Shown piece after piece: positions 18,414 through 28,462 of a stretch of 64,000 nucleotides of DNA. The first letter of the stretch is position 1. Each line of letters begins with the position of its first letter. The stretch spans positions 1-64,000 of the forward strand of contig JAJRSE010000059.1 of assembly GCA_024278955.1 (NCBI GenBank). Direction: 5' to 3'. The position numbers and the translations under genes were made by a program. Below the pieces are notes generated by a model that was given only the letters and a program-made list of their open reading frames with translations, made no database searches and was not told the origin of the DNA. This DNA comes from Planctomycetota bacterium. Its GTDB lineage: Bacteria; Planctomycetota; Planctomycetia; Pirellulales; Lacipirellulaceae.

Positions 18414-18956
18414 ATGTCTTACCAACGAAAACGATTGTTGAAATTGGGAACAGCTGTGGTGAGTGTCGCGTTTCTTATCGGACCCTCAGTTGCTTCTGCA
18501 CAACGAGGGGCCGGTGGTGTTACGGGGGAAGCTCGATTGCACCCCGGTACCTGGAGCAAGCAACGTGCATCACGCCATATTCGTCATGCTCGCGACTATT
18601 CCCGCGATATCTATCGCTACTCGCGGGACGCGAAAACGATTGATCCGGCTGTGGCAAAATCCGAGTCGGAAGAATTGGGACGCAACATCACCAAGGCGCA
18701 ACAAGAAGTCGCAGTCGCCTGCCAAAAAGCCGGAAGTGACACGGCTACCGTAGCCTCGCTGAAATCGATTGAAAAGCACCTGGCCTCGGCCGCGAAGCAG
18801 CACAAGGTACTTCACGAAGAGTGTTGCAAGGCGTCTGTGGACGGCGGTGTCTCGATGAGCTGCTGTAGCACAATTATTCTCGACCTAGACAAAGCCCAGG
18901 CCGAGCAACAAGCGTTGTTGCGCTCGTTGGAGATCAATGAGAAAAAGTCGGAATGA
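18414..18956 (+). CDS. Secreted hypothetical protein with paired cysteines
   Basis: Signal peptide MSYQRKRLLKLGTAVVSVAFLIGPSVASA; HEECCKASVDGGVSMSCCSTI; good SD (aaggagg) upstream. Confidence 0.7.
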   Translation: MSYQRKRLLKLGTAVVSVAFLIGPSVASAQRGAGGVTGEARLHPGTWSKQRASRHIRHARDYSRDIYRYSRDAKTIDPAVAKSESEELGRNITKAQQEVAVACQKAGSDTATVASLKSIEKHLASAAKQHKVLHEECCKASVDGGVSMSCCSTIILDLDKAQAEQQALLRSLEINEKKSE

Positions 18957-19235
18957 AATCGTCCGACGAGACACAGGCGAAAGCGATGAGTTTGTGGACG
19001 CAGCACGGGCTTGTCCCCAAAGACCGGTGCTGTCGGCCCACATTTTTTCTTCGCTAGCGAGGTGAAAGGCGAAAAAGATGGGATAGTTTGCGGCAGATGG
19101 CATCGGCAAATACGGTCATACTGAATGTTGCGTGAATCGATGTTGCCTTTACGAAAGAGGCTGGTGTGAAGAATGTAAAACGCCAAGAAATATTTGGGCG
19201 AGTCTCCGAGGGATTGACTTTGGGAATAATAAAAA

Positions 19236-19901
19236 ATGTCTGATCTGGTCACTTTTACTGGGCATGTTCAGGACGTGTTGCGTGACGCTTCTCGCACACT
19301 CCATTGGACACCTAAAGAAGCTGAAAAATACATGGCAGAATACGGCATCCGACGCCATCGTTTTGAACAACAGGCACACCATCTCAACGAAGACATTGTT
19401 CGGCCTCGACTCGAAATAGTGGCCAGTTATTTGTCGAATTCTGTGATGCAGGATGAGCCATCTCCCAATCGTTCGTCTTGTTGGTTTGAATTTTGCCAGA
19501 GATTTCCGACTTTCGCGCAGCTTGAGTTCGCTATCGAACACGACGTCTGCTTTGATAAACTGATCGTCCACATACGAACCCGAATGACGCCCGTCTTTGT
19601 GCGATTCAACGAGCAAGATAATCTGTCGTTTCCGCTAGACACGGTAGACGAAGAAAAAGTTGCCGACTGGGTGGAGGAACGCCTACAGGAATTTCTCGAC
19701 ACCTATTTGCGTATCGATGCCGGAGGCGAGGGATTTGCTGAAGAAACGGCTACGGATCCTGTTTGTGGGATGCAAATAGTACGTTCCCAAGCTGCCGGTA
19801 GCGACTCTTACTATGGCCATCCCTACTTCTTCTGCTCCGAAGATTGCTTCGGGAAATTCCAAGAAGACCCAGAACAATATGCACAGATCAAAACAATGTA
19901 G
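19236..19901 (+). CDS. YHS-domain protein
   Basis: C-terminal TDPVCGMQIVRSQAAGSDSYYGHPYFFCSEDCFGKFQEDPEQYA. Confidence 0.85.
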   Translation: MSDLVTFTGHVQDVLRDASRTLHWTPKEAEKYMAEYGIRRHRFEQQAHHLNEDIVRPRLEIVASYLSNSVMQDEPSPNRSSCWFEFCQRFPTFAQLEFAIEHDVCFDKLIVHIRTRMTPVFVRFNEQDNLSFPLDTVDEEKVADWVEERLQEFLDTYLRIDAGGEGFAEETATDPVCGMQIVRSQAAGSDSYYGHPYFFCSEDCFGKFQEDPEQYAQIKTM

Positions 19902-19926
19902 TAACACCAACTCGAGGAGGATAACG

Positions 19927-20751
19927 ATGCATTACACTCGACCTTTCCAATCAAGCCGCGGCCTAAGGAAGTTTACGGCGTTCCCTGTTTTCGCCATGCT
20001 GCTTGTTGTTTCAACCGTTTCGGGGCAAGAAGTAGCGGACGATTTATCACTTGCTCAGCAACTGCGAGAGTTACAGTCCAAAGTCGCCAAGCTAGAAGCG
20101 ACGTTGAAGCAGAATCAGCAGGCAGCGCCACAAGGTGCGATGAAGATGGGCAATATGCAAAGTGGTTCGATGGCCGAAAAGGGGAAAATGAAACGCGGCA
20201 TGATGGGGGGAGAAAAGAAAATGATGTCCAGCATAAGTTCGATGCCGTCGGGCCAAAAGAACCCCGCAAAAGGTATGGGCGGGATGGGAATGGGGAAGAT
20301 GAAAGGAGGAGGTATGTCGATGATGGGTCAGATGAAAGGCATGGGGCAGATGCAAATGCCATCAGCACTCCCTGGCTTTGCGGGGGCGTCGCATATCTAC
20401 CACATTGGCTCGACAAACTTTTTTCTCGATCACCCGCAACATATCGCGCTGTCGCAGGAGCAACAAGCGAAACTCAACCAGATCAAGCAGCAGTCGTTGC
20501 TGGGACAAGCCACGGCAGACCGCTGGATTGCCGAGGCAGAGCAAGAACTGTGGTTGCTCACCAGCGCGGATACTCCGGACGCGACAAAGATCGAAGAAAA
20601 GATTCGCGAAACGGGGAAACTGCGCGGTGACAAGCGGATCGCCTTTATTCGCGCCGTTGGCGAAGCCGCTCGAATTCTGACGGCCGAACAACGCCAAACG
20701 CTGGTCGGCATGCTGCCGCCTGACCATAAGGCAGCGGATGGGGGCAACTAG
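19927..20751 (+). CDS. Met/Gly-rich periplasmic CpxP/Spy-like protein
   Basis: Signal peptide, Met/Gly/Lys-rich middle (KGMGGMGMGKMKGGGMSMMGQMKGMGQMQM), C-terminal ALSQEQQAKLNQIKQQSL...LTAEQRQTLVGML heavy-metal-resistor pattern. Confidence 0.75.
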   Translation: MHYTRPFQSSRGLRKFTAFPVFAMLLVVSTVSGQEVADDLSLAQQLRELQSKVAKLEATLKQNQQAAPQGAMKMGNMQSGSMAEKGKMKRGMMGGEKKMMSSISSMPSGQKNPAKGMGGMGMGKMKGGGMSMMGQMKGMGQMQMPSALPGFAGASHIYHIGSTNFFLDHPQHIALSQEQQAKLNQIKQQSLLGQATADRWIAEAEQELWLLTSADTPDATKIEEKIRETGKLRGDKRIAFIRAVGEAARILTAEQRQTLVGMLPPDHKAADGGN

Positions 20752-20822
20752 AGCCGGTTTCAGAACGCATTTCTTCTCGCTAGAGATGGCACACGGTCGA
20801 GCCTCGTCTGCGAAGATCTGCT

Positions 20823-21197
20823 CTAGAAACCGGAAGAATGTTTTCTCATACGTTGGAGAACCTCGGGCAGCGGGTACTCAATGATGGGTGTCTCGCTAGA
20901 GGCTAGTTCCTGAAGACGCATCCAGCCACGGGTGAGGAGGGTTTCTTGCTGCTGGACGTATGCGGGCTCTAAGGATCGCTTATCGAAGGGGCCCTCGATA
21001 AATATCGGCTCGAACTTTTCATGGACGATGTACTGGGCCAACGCCGGATTGCATCGGAGATGGCGCTCGGGGGTCGTGTGAAGGACTTCGGGATCGAGGA
21101 GCCCGACAACGTAGCGTAGGTAGAGATCGCTCTCCGAGAGATTCGCGACATCCTTACCGCAGACTTCGCAGAGATAACCTTCGTCGCATTTGGCCAT
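20823..21197 (-). CDS. Conserved hypothetical protein
   Basis: Coherent ORF MAKCDEGYLCEVCGKDVANLSESDLYLRYVVGLLDPEVL... with CxxC. Confidence 0.7.
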   Translation of the reverse strand: MAKCDEGYLCEVCGKDVANLSESDLYLRYVVGLLDPEVLHTTPERHLRCNPALAQYIVHEKFEPIFIEGPFDKRSLEPAYVQQQETLLTRGWMRLQELASSETPIIEYPLPEVLQRMRKHSSGF

Positions 21198-21250
21198 TTT
21201 TTAGTTGCGAGTTGTGAGTCCACCAGTTTTTTGCACAAACACTTTGTGCT

Positions 21251-22045
21251 TTACAAGCCTAGCACGTCGTTCATTGTGTAGAGTCCAGGCGGTTTTTTTG
21301 CAAGCCATTGGGCTGCAAGGAGGGCGCCTTGGGCGTAGCAATCGCGGTTGGTGGCGGCCACCTTTAGTTCGATTGTTTCGCCAAGCATTCCGAAGATGAT
21401 CGTATGTTGCCCGGGGTTATCGCCGGTACGGACGGCATGGTAGCCGATTTCTTCGCGGCCACGAGGCCCCAGCCGGCCTGCTCGACCGTGGGTCGGCTCG
21501 GTTTGGCCCATTGCGTTGGCAACAATCTCTCCGAATCGCAGGGCGGTGCCACTTGGGGCATCTTCTTTGAAACGATGATGACGTTCGATGATTTCTACAT
21601 CGACGCCCGAGGGGAGATCTTTCAGCGCGTTGCTCGCAATTTCCGTGAGCTTCATGGCTAGATTGACGGCCGTACTCATGCTCGGTGCCCAAACGACGGG
21701 AATCGTTCCAGCCGCCTTGTGGATGTAGGCTTCTTGCTCGTCTTCGAAACCTGTGGTCGCGATAACGATCGGCTTGCGAAATTCGAGACAATGGGCAATC
21801 GCAGCGATGGCCGCATCGGGGACAGAAAAATCAACGACGACATCGGCGGCAGACTCGCCAACGACCGCTAGGGGAATGCCAATTTCGCCCACGGCGGCTA
21901 GAACTCCGGCGTCTTGACCTAAGGCAGGGTGGGTGGCCGATTCGAGCGCGGCAACAATTTCAAAGTTGGCATCCGCACAGGCGAGTGCGGTGACGCGCTG
22001 GCCCATTCTTCCGGCGGCGCCATGGACTGCAATTTTTAAGGGCAT
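21251..22045 (-). CDS. dapB: 4-hydroxy-tetrahydrodipicolinate reductase
   Basis: KIAVHGAAGRMGQRV, EIIERHHRFKEDAPSGTALRFGE. Confidence 0.95.
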   Translation of the reverse strand: MPLKIAVHGAAGRMGQRVTALACADANFEIVAALESATHPALGQDAGVLAAVGEIGIPLAVVGESAADVVVDFSVPDAAIAAIAHCLEFRKPIVIATTGFEDEQEAYIHKAAGTIPVVWAPSMSTAVNLAMKLTEIASNALKDLPSGVDVEIIERHHRFKEDAPSGTALRFGEIVANAMGQTEPTHGRAGRLGPRGREEIGYHAVRTGDNPGQHTIIFGMLGETIELKVAATNRDCYAQGALLAAQWLAKKPPGLYTMNDVLGL

Positions 22046-22075
22046 TGTTTGCGAGGGGGTTTGTTTGCGAGGAAT

Positions 22076-22108
22076 TTAGCCACAGATGAACACGGATAAA
22101 CACAGATT
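22076..22108. repeat. 33-bp inverted repeat, left arm flanking GxxExxY gene
   Basis: ttagccacagatgaacacggataaacacagatt; 31/33 complementary to 22477-22509. Confidence 0.95.
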
Positions 22109-22499
22109 AGAGGCGATAGCGTTTAATCTCGACACGGGTTTTTCCAAAATTAAGCAATAGGCATAGGGGCAATTTTGTGGCTTTCAAATAATTTAAGCAT
22201 TGAGCAGCGAAAAATTCGTGGGTGTCTTTTGTAGCTTTGAGTTCGACAATAATAGTATCCGCAACTAGGAGGTCTGCAAAATATTCGCCAACTACGGCAT
22301 CGTCGTAAAATACCTTAATAGCCTTCTGTTGTTTTACCTGCAAGACACTCTTGCGAAGCTCATGGGGCAATGCATTCTCATACACCTTCTCCAGGAAAGC
22401 ACACCCAAGCGTATTCGATACCTGAAACGCACAGCCAATAATGTGCTCGCTCAATCCATTCAAATCGTCCTCAGAGAATCTGTGCTTATCTGTGTTCAT
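22107..22499 (-). CDS. GxxExxY family protein
   Basis: LSEHIIGCAFQVSNTLGCAFLEKVYENALPHEL...IIVELKA...QCLNYLKAT..LLLNFG. Confidence 0.88.
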   Translation of the reverse strand: MNTDKHRFSEDDLNGLSEHIIGCAFQVSNTLGCAFLEKVYENALPHELRKSVLQVKQQKAIKVFYDDAVVGEYFADLLVADTIIVELKATKDTHEFFAAQCLNYLKATKLPLCLLLNFGKTRVEIKRYRL

Positions 22500-22509
22500 C
22501 TGTGGCTAA
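22477..22509. repeat. 33-bp inverted repeat, right arm (contains GxxExxY start codon)
   Basis: Reverse complement ttagccacagATGaacacagataagcacagatt encodes MNTDKHR. Confidence 0.95.
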
Positions 22510-22545
22510 TTTCCCCCACGAATCTCCGCATTCAAGAGAATAGTT

Positions 22546-23961
22546 CTAACTGTTAAGTTGTATCGCCCGGACGATTTCGTCGAGATCGTTGGGAACCGCG
22601 ACTGCTCGGTTGGCAAACTCGGCCCGCTTGACGCCTCGGCTTCCCAGGACTCGGTTAAACTCTTCCTGGTCGGTCGTATGGTAGGCGATCGTTGCGGTTG
22701 GGTCTTTGAGCTGATGGCCGGTCAGAATGCAGACGACCCGATCAGACGGGGCAATGACGCCTTCTTCTCGCAACAGCTTGGTGCCGGCTACGCTGGCCGC
22801 GCTGGCCGGTTCGCAGCCAAGGCCGTTTTCGCCGACGCGAGCCTTGGCGTTGAGAATCTGTTCGTCGTTCACTTCGCGAACCACCCCGTCGCAAACGTGG
22901 AGCGCTCGCAAACACTTTTGGTAATCCACCGGGCGATTGATTTCGATGGCGCTAGCGATCGTCGATGCGCGGCGACCGCTTGCGTCAAGCTCGGCGTAGT
23001 ATTCCGTGGCCGCTTGGTGATCGACTTTCCCGTCGTTCCAGCGGTTGCCACGAACTTCGTACAGCTCGTGCAGCGTGTTGGCACCTACTGCGTTAATAAC
23101 CGCCAAACGCGGAATTCGGTCGATTAAACCAAGCTCATGCAGTTCCATAAAAGCTTTGCCAAACGCGCTGCTGTTGCCCAGGTTGCCGCCGGGGACGACG
23201 ATCCAGTCGGGCGGCTGCCAGTCGAGGCTTTCAAGCACGCGGTACATGATGGTCTTTTGACCTTCCAACCGGAACGGATTGACGCTGTTGACGAGATAGA
23301 TGCCAAGCTGCTCACTGACTTGGCGAACCCGGTGCATGGCGTCGTCGAAATCGCCGGCTATTTGTATCGTCAAGGCTCCATAGTCGAGAGATTGGGAAAG
23401 CTTCCCGTAGGAAATTTTCCCCGAGCCAATAAAAATCACGGCCTGCATTAGCTTGCTGACGCCGCAATAGAGCGCTAGCGAGGCACTCGTGTTTCCGGTC
23501 GAAGCACAGGCGGCCCGCTTGGCGCCGATGGTGTGGGCATGGGTAAAAGCGGCAGTCATGCCGTTGTCTTTGAAGCTACCCGAAGGGTTTAGGCCTTCGT
23601 ACTCCAAAAACAAACCGCCCGGATTGAGGCCCACATACTCGGCCACTCCTGCGGAAGGCTGAAGCATTGTCTGACCTTCGCCGATCGTGACAATTTTCTC
23701 AGGAGGTGCGAACGGCAACAATTCATGGAATCGCCAGACCCCACTACGACAGAGAGGCTCGTTCCGACGAGCCCACTTCTGCTCGAATTCGCGAAGCGAT
23801 TTAGGAACCGGCAATCGATCCCAGTCGTAAACAACATCAAGCAGTCCTCCGCAATCTCCACAAGAGGTGCGCACTTCGCCTACGTCGTAGGTCGTGCCAC
23901 AATCGGGCTCAAGGCAACGCTGGAAGGCCAGACCCTGGTTGGCAGGCACCGAAGTAGACAC
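22546..23961 (-). CDS. thrC: Threonine synthase
   Basis: PLP enzyme: [39 protein letters not shown]. Confidence 0.9.
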   Translation of the reverse strand: MSTSVPANQGLAFQRCLEPDCGTTYDVGEVRTSCGDCGGLLDVVYDWDRLPVPKSLREFEQKWARRNEPLCRSGVWRFHELLPFAPPEKIVTIGEGQTMLQPSAGVAEYVGLNPGGLFLEYEGLNPSGSFKDNGMTAAFTHAHTIGAKRAACASTGNTSASLALYCGVSKLMQAVIFIGSGKISYGKLSQSLDYGALTIQIAGDFDDAMHRVRQVSEQLGIYLVNSVNPFRLEGQKTIMYRVLESLDWQPPDWIVVPGGNLGNSSAFGKAFMELHELGLIDRIPRLAVINAVGANTLHELYEVRGNRWNDGKVDHQAATEYYAELDASGRRASTIASAIEINRPVDYQKCLRALHVCDGVVREVNDEQILNAKARVGENGLGCEPASAASVAGTKLLREEGVIAPSDRVVCILTGHQLKDPTATIAYHTTDQEEFNRVLGSRGVKRAEFANRAVAVPNDLDEIVRAIQLNS

Positions 23962-24070
23962 CGCAATATCTCCATGAAGGCTGAGTAGTTAACTGGAGTT
24001 GTGTTTTCATTGTGACAGCACACCAGCCGAAGGTAGGTAAGCACAAATAGCACAACAACTTATAGCCATT

Positions 24071-24220
24071 TTAGTCGGGCCTGTCGACTTCCACAATAAG
24101 CGGCTCGCGAACAGACAGGACGATTGCAAAGCCCAAAAAAACCGCCAAGCACGTCAACAACGCCAAGGTAGCGAAAATAAGAAATCCCAACGAGAAAGAG
24201 GAGTAGGACTGTTCCGACAA
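24071..24220 (-). CDS. Possible small membrane protein (49 aa, TTG start)
   Basis: Alternative frame reads (M)SEQSYSSFSLGFLIFATLALLTCLAVFLGFAIVLSVREPLIVEVDRPD*; more TM-like than the listed 24060-24272 ORF. Confidence 0.35.
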   Translation of the reverse strand: MSEQSYSSFSLGFLIFATLALLTCLAVFLGFAIVLSVREPLIVEVDRPD

Positions 24221-24485
24221 ACTCTTTCTTTTTTACTGGCGAACTTAACCGTTCAAACAAACGACCTTGCAACCGCCTCCCGCGACTCTTAGGGAAACTG
24301 GCTGGTCCCAGAAAGGCCCGAGGCTTATCACGCAGAGGAGTCTGAAAACGTTGCTGTATAACGACTTAGAGATTCCGCTGAAAAAGCATGGGCGTTTGAC
24401 GACCGTAACCCGTAGGACTACAATAGCGGGTCTGGCTTCGACCTCATGGAGCCAGCCGGAAGGGCCTAACGAGAGGAGTATTACC

Positions 24486-24854
24486 ATGAAAAAGTCGGAA
24501 ATGAAGGTCTACAAGGAGCGTCTCCTAGACATAAGGCACAGACTTCGCGGGGACGTCTCGTCGATGGCTGATTCTGCGTTGGGAACCGAGAGCGCTGAAT
24601 CCTCGAGCATGCCAATTCATATGGCGGAGCTGGGTAGCGACAATTTCGAGCAAGAGTTTACTTTGAGCCTAATGGCTACCGAAGAAGACATTCTGGGAAT
24701 GATCGAAGAAGCTCTGATCCGGGTCGAAAGCGGCACTTATGGTGCTTGCGTGGTATGCGAGGGTACGATCCCCAAAACGCGTCTCAACGCAATTCCGCAT
24801 ACTCCAGTATGTGTGAAATGTGCTTCTTCGAGAGACCAAGGCTTGGCTAGCTAA
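24486..24854 (+). CDS. TraR/DksA family zinc-finger protein
   Basis: YGACVVCEGTIPKTRLNAIPHTPVCVKCA. Confidence 0.88.
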   Translation: MKKSEMKVYKERLLDIRHRLRGDVSSMADSALGTESAESSSMPIHMAELGSDNFEQEFTLSLMATEEDILGMIEEALIRVESGTYGACVVCEGTIPKTRLNAIPHTPVCVKCASSRDQGLAS

Positions 24855-24971
24855 GGCAGCCTCTCGACACGACAAACCTGGAAAAGACGAACCTAGAAAA
24901 ATAGCATCGATCCTGGGAAATGGGTATTCCAGAGGACGAGCGACTTTTCGGGGTTTAGTAGGCCGGGGTTT

Positions 24972-25664
24972 GTGGGAGGCGAGCTGTGCAGTAAAGTGCC
25001 GGCTAATTCTTCCTTTGAACCTGCGGCGATCTCTCCCATGTCTAGTCCTGCCAAGTCGTCTAGTCCTACCAAGTCTCCTGCAATCGCTAAGTCGCCTTTA
25101 GCCAACGATCTTCCAGTGCCTAAAGGGCGTATATTTTTGTTTCTGTCGCTAGCCCTCGTTGGTTGCTTGGCAGACTTGCTAACCAAGTACTGGGTGTTTT
25201 CTCAAGACGGTTGGTTCTACGGCAGCGAATGGTGGCTATGGGAAGGCCACATTGGCATCCAAAAAAGCCTGAACGAAGGGGCCCTGTTTGGAATGGGACA
25301 AGGCAAGGTCTGGCTGTTCGCGTTATTTTCGCTTTCAGCTGCCCTAGCAATCCCCATTTGGCTATTTGTATTTCGCGCGGCACACGATCGTTGGCTTACG
25401 GTTGCACTGGGCTGCGTGATGGGCGGTGTCTTAGGAAATCTATACGATAGAATCGGGCTTTCCGACCTCGAGTGGAATGCATTCGACCCTTCGCGAGCCG
25501 GCGAACAGGTTTACGCGGTTCGAGATTTTTTGCTTGTACAGTGGAGCGACCGTCTCGTCTGGCCAAACTTTAACATTGCCGATTCGCTACTCGTGTTTGG
25601 CGCAGGCGTTCTTCTGGTTCAGGCCTTCTTCTCTAGTAACCCGACGAGGGATGAAACAACTTGA
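24972..25664 (+). CDS. lspA: Signal peptidase II (lipoprotein), start uncertain
   Basis: LADLLTKYWVF, NEGALFGMGQG, GGVLGNLYDRI. Confidence 0.88.
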   Translation: MGGELCSKVPANSSFEPAAISPMSSPAKSSSPTKSPAIAKSPLANDLPVPKGRIFLFLSLALVGCLADLLTKYWVFSQDGWFYGSEWWLWEGHIGIQKSLNEGALFGMGQGKVWLFALFSLSAALAIPIWLFVFRAAHDRWLTVALGCVMGGVLGNLYDRIGLSDLEWNAFDPSRAGEQVYAVRDFLLVQWSDRLVWPNFNIADSLLVFGAGVLLVQAFFSSNPTRDETT

Positions 25665-25789
25665 TTCAAAACACGATCAAGCAACCTAGCAGAGTCCACT
25701 CCACACTCCGAGATTTAGGAACTACCGATTGTACCCGTGAACGGTTACGCTAGAAGGGCCGCATATAAAACGACCCCTCACCTCCCTTC

Positions 25790-28462
25790 GTGAGCCTGCC
25801 GATGTCCCAATGTCCTCGTCTTCAATTGTTTTCACGAGTCGGGTTCGTAGAGAGCCTTTTTTTCCTGCAATGTTCTCTTCTGCTGTTGGGTAGCCCTTTG
25901 CTTGCGCAAGACAAGGGACCCGCGTCGAGTGTGTCGTACGACGATCAAAAAGTTGGCGACGAAGTTGAAGGGCGAATCGTGGTGCCAACCAACCAGGTAC
26001 TTTCTCCCCTGGGCCGTCAAGTTGCTTTTGCCGGGCGGCCCACCGACGTAGCCATGAGCCCAGACGGGCGATGGCTAGCCGTTCTGAATCGAAATGATGT
26101 CCTTCTCCTTGATCTAGAAACCGACAACATCGTCTCACGAGTTGCCCATCGAGGCGGTAGCTACAAAGGCATCGCCTTCGCGCCCGGCGGCCAGCGGCTC
26201 TACCTTTCTTGCATTCGCGGAAACCTCGACGTTTTCTCGGTAAGCAATGCGGGAAAGCTAGAAAAACAAAAAACAATCGACCTACCTGCCAGTCGTGCAG
26301 GCAACGCCCTGCCCTCGGGACTTGCCATCGATGCCAGTGGGAAAACTCTTTGGGTCGCGCTAAATATGAACAACACCCTCGCCGAGATCAATCTCGAAGA
26401 GGGAATCTTTGTACGCGAGATCGCCGTCGGTAGCGCTCCCTACGATGTCGTTCTCGTTGGTTCTAAGGCCTACGTCAGCAATTGGGCCGGTCGCCACCCC
26501 GGGCAAGGAGACACCCAAGGCCCTGCTGGAAAAGGAACCGCGATACGTGTCGATCCCGTTCGCTACATCGCCTCCGAGGGTTCTGTCTCGGTGGTTGATT
26601 TGGAGTTGGGGCAAGAAGTAAAACAGATTGAAGTCGGCCTCCATCCTTCCGGCATCACCGCGACGTCCGACGGACGGTTTGTTCTCGTCGCCAATGCGAA
26701 CAGCGATAGCGTCACCGTGATCGACGCCCGCCGCGACACGGTCGTCGAAACAATCTCGACTCGCCCCAACGACAAACTTCTGTTTGGCAGCGCCCCCAAC
26801 GATCTCGTGATTTCTGAAGACGGCAAAAAACTGTACGTTTCAAACGGCACCAACAATTGCATCGCACTTTTCGATTTCAATCCTCCTCAGAGCCGGCAAC
26901 TCGGCTGTCTCCCCACCGGCTGGTATCCGGCCGGCTTGGTGCTCGACGAAACTCGCAACACCCTTTACGTGGCAAACATCAAAGGCGTTGGCTCTCGGAA
27001 TAAAGACTGGCAGGGCAAACGCCGAGTCAAGGGCGAAGCGGTCTTTGGCTACAATTCGCACGACTACCTTGGCACCGTTTCGTTGATTCCGATTCCTCAG
27101 CTCGACGAAATCTCCGGCCACACGAAGACCGTCTTAGAGAACAACCGCCTAACCGAGTCGGTCAACGCATTGGCGCCAGCAAGAAAAAAGGTTGCAGCAA
27201 AGCCGGTGCCACAGCGTCATGGCGAGCCCTCGTTTTTCAAACATGTGCTTTACATTATCAAAGAGAACCGCACCTATGACCAGGTTTTTGGCGATGTCCA
27301 GCGCGGCAACGGTGACGAGTCGCTGTGCATCTTTGGAAGTAAAGTTACGCCAAACCATCACAAACTAGTCGACGAATTCGTACTCCTCGACAATTTTTAC
27401 TGCAATGGCACGCTCAGCGCCGATGGACATCAGTGGACTAACGAGGCCTATGTTACCGACTACCTCGAAAAAGCCTACGGAGGCTGGCCCCGTAGCTATC
27501 CTTACGATGGCGGAGATGCCATGGCCTATGCCCCTAGCGGATTTCTCTGGGACAACGTATTGGCACACAAAAAATCCTTGCGAGTCTATGGCGAATTTGT
27601 TTATGCCGAAATTCGTTGGAAGGACAAGAAGAAAACAAAAAGGCCAACTTTCCTTGAGTGCTATCGCGACTTCACAGAAGGCAGCAACCAGGTCCACGTT
27701 GAGGCTCGTGCTGCAATTCAGTCCCTAGCCCCACACCTTTGTCCCACGGCCATTGGCTTTCCCAGTATCGTGCCAGACATTCATCGAGCAGAACAATTCA
27801 TCCAAGAGCTAAAGCAGTTTGAAAAAGACAACAGACTTCCCAACTTCATGATTATGCTGCTACCCAACGACCATACCGCAGGAACACGGCCAGGAATGCC
27901 GACGCCCGAGGCCGCAGTAGCCGACAACGATTTGGCTCTCGGTCGAGTGATCGAAGCGCTAAGTCATAGCAAATTCTGGAAAGAGACTTGCATTTTTGTC
28001 GTCCAAGACGATCCGCAAGCGGGTTTCGATCACGTCGATGGCCATCGCACCGTAGCCATGGTCGTCAGTCCGTACACACGTCGCAAAGTGGTCGACAGCA
28101 CCAACTACAATCAAACGAGCATGATCCGCACCATGGAGTTGATCCTTGGCTTGCCGCCCATGAATCAGTTCGACGCCTCCGCGACCGCGATGGCAAGCTG
28201 TTTTACCGAGACGCCTAATTTCACGCCTTACGATTCGGTGCCCAACATCATTCCACTCGACCGAATGAATCCCGAAGTTAAGGCCATCACCGATCCGAGA
28301 CAAAAACACTGGGCCCTTGCTTCGCTCGAACTGCCGTTAGACGATGTCGACGAGGCCGACGAAGACACTCTCAACCGTATTCTGTGGCATTCCGTCCGCG
28401 GTCGCGACGACACTTATCCCATCTGGGCGGTTCTCAACGACGACCAGCTCGGCGAACACTAG
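25790..28462 (+). CDS. YncE-like beta-propeller fused to phosphoesterase (alkaline phosphatase-like) domain
   Basis: YVTN repeats (GTNNCIALFDF, VANANSDSVTVIDARRDTVVETI) then IIKENRTYDQVFGD...TAGTRPGMPTPEAAVADND. Confidence 0.88.
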   Translation: MSLPMSQCPRLQLFSRVGFVESLFFLQCSLLLLGSPLLAQDKGPASSVSYDDQKVGDEVEGRIVVPTNQVLSPLGRQVAFAGRPTDVAMSPDGRWLAVLNRNDVLLLDLETDNIVSRVAHRGGSYKGIAFAPGGQRLYLSCIRGNLDVFSVSNAGKLEKQKTIDLPASRAGNALPSGLAIDASGKTLWVALNMNNTLAEINLEEGIFVREIAVGSAPYDVVLVGSKAYVSNWAGRHPGQGDTQGPAGKGTAIRVDPVRYIASEGSVSVVDLELGQEVKQIEVGLHPSGITATSDGRFVLVANANSDSVTVIDARRDTVVETISTRPNDKLLFGSAPNDLVISEDGKKLYVSNGTNNCIALFDFNPPQSRQLGCLPTGWYPAGLVLDETRNTLYVANIKGVGSRNKDWQGKRRVKGEAVFGYNSHDYLGTVSLIPIPQLDEISGHTKTVLENNRLTESVNALAPARKKVAAKPVPQRHGEPSFFKHVLYIIKENRTYDQVFGDVQRGNGDESLCIFGSKVTPNHHKLVDEFVLLDNFYCNGTLSADGHQWTNEAYVTDYLEKAYGGWPRSYPYDGGDAMAYAPSGFLWDNVLAHKKSLRVYGEFVYAEIRWKDKKKTKRPTFLECYRDFTEGSNQVHVEARAAIQSLAPHLCPTAIGFPSIVPDIHRAEQFIQELKQFEKDNRLPNFMIMLLPNDHTAGTRPGMPTPEAAVADNDLALGRVIEALSHSKFWKETCIFVVQDDPQAGFDHVDGHRTVAMVVSPYTRRKVVDSTNYNQTSMIRTMELILGLPPMNQFDASATAMASCFTETPNFTPYDSVPNIIPLDRMNPEVKAITDPRQKHWALASLELPLDDVDEADEDTLNRILWHSVRGRDDTYPIWAVLNDDQLGEH

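Noticed and set aside
28434-28462. Overlap of convergent genes as an unusual feature
   Set aside because: A 29-bp tail-to-tail overlap is ordinary in bacterial genomes.
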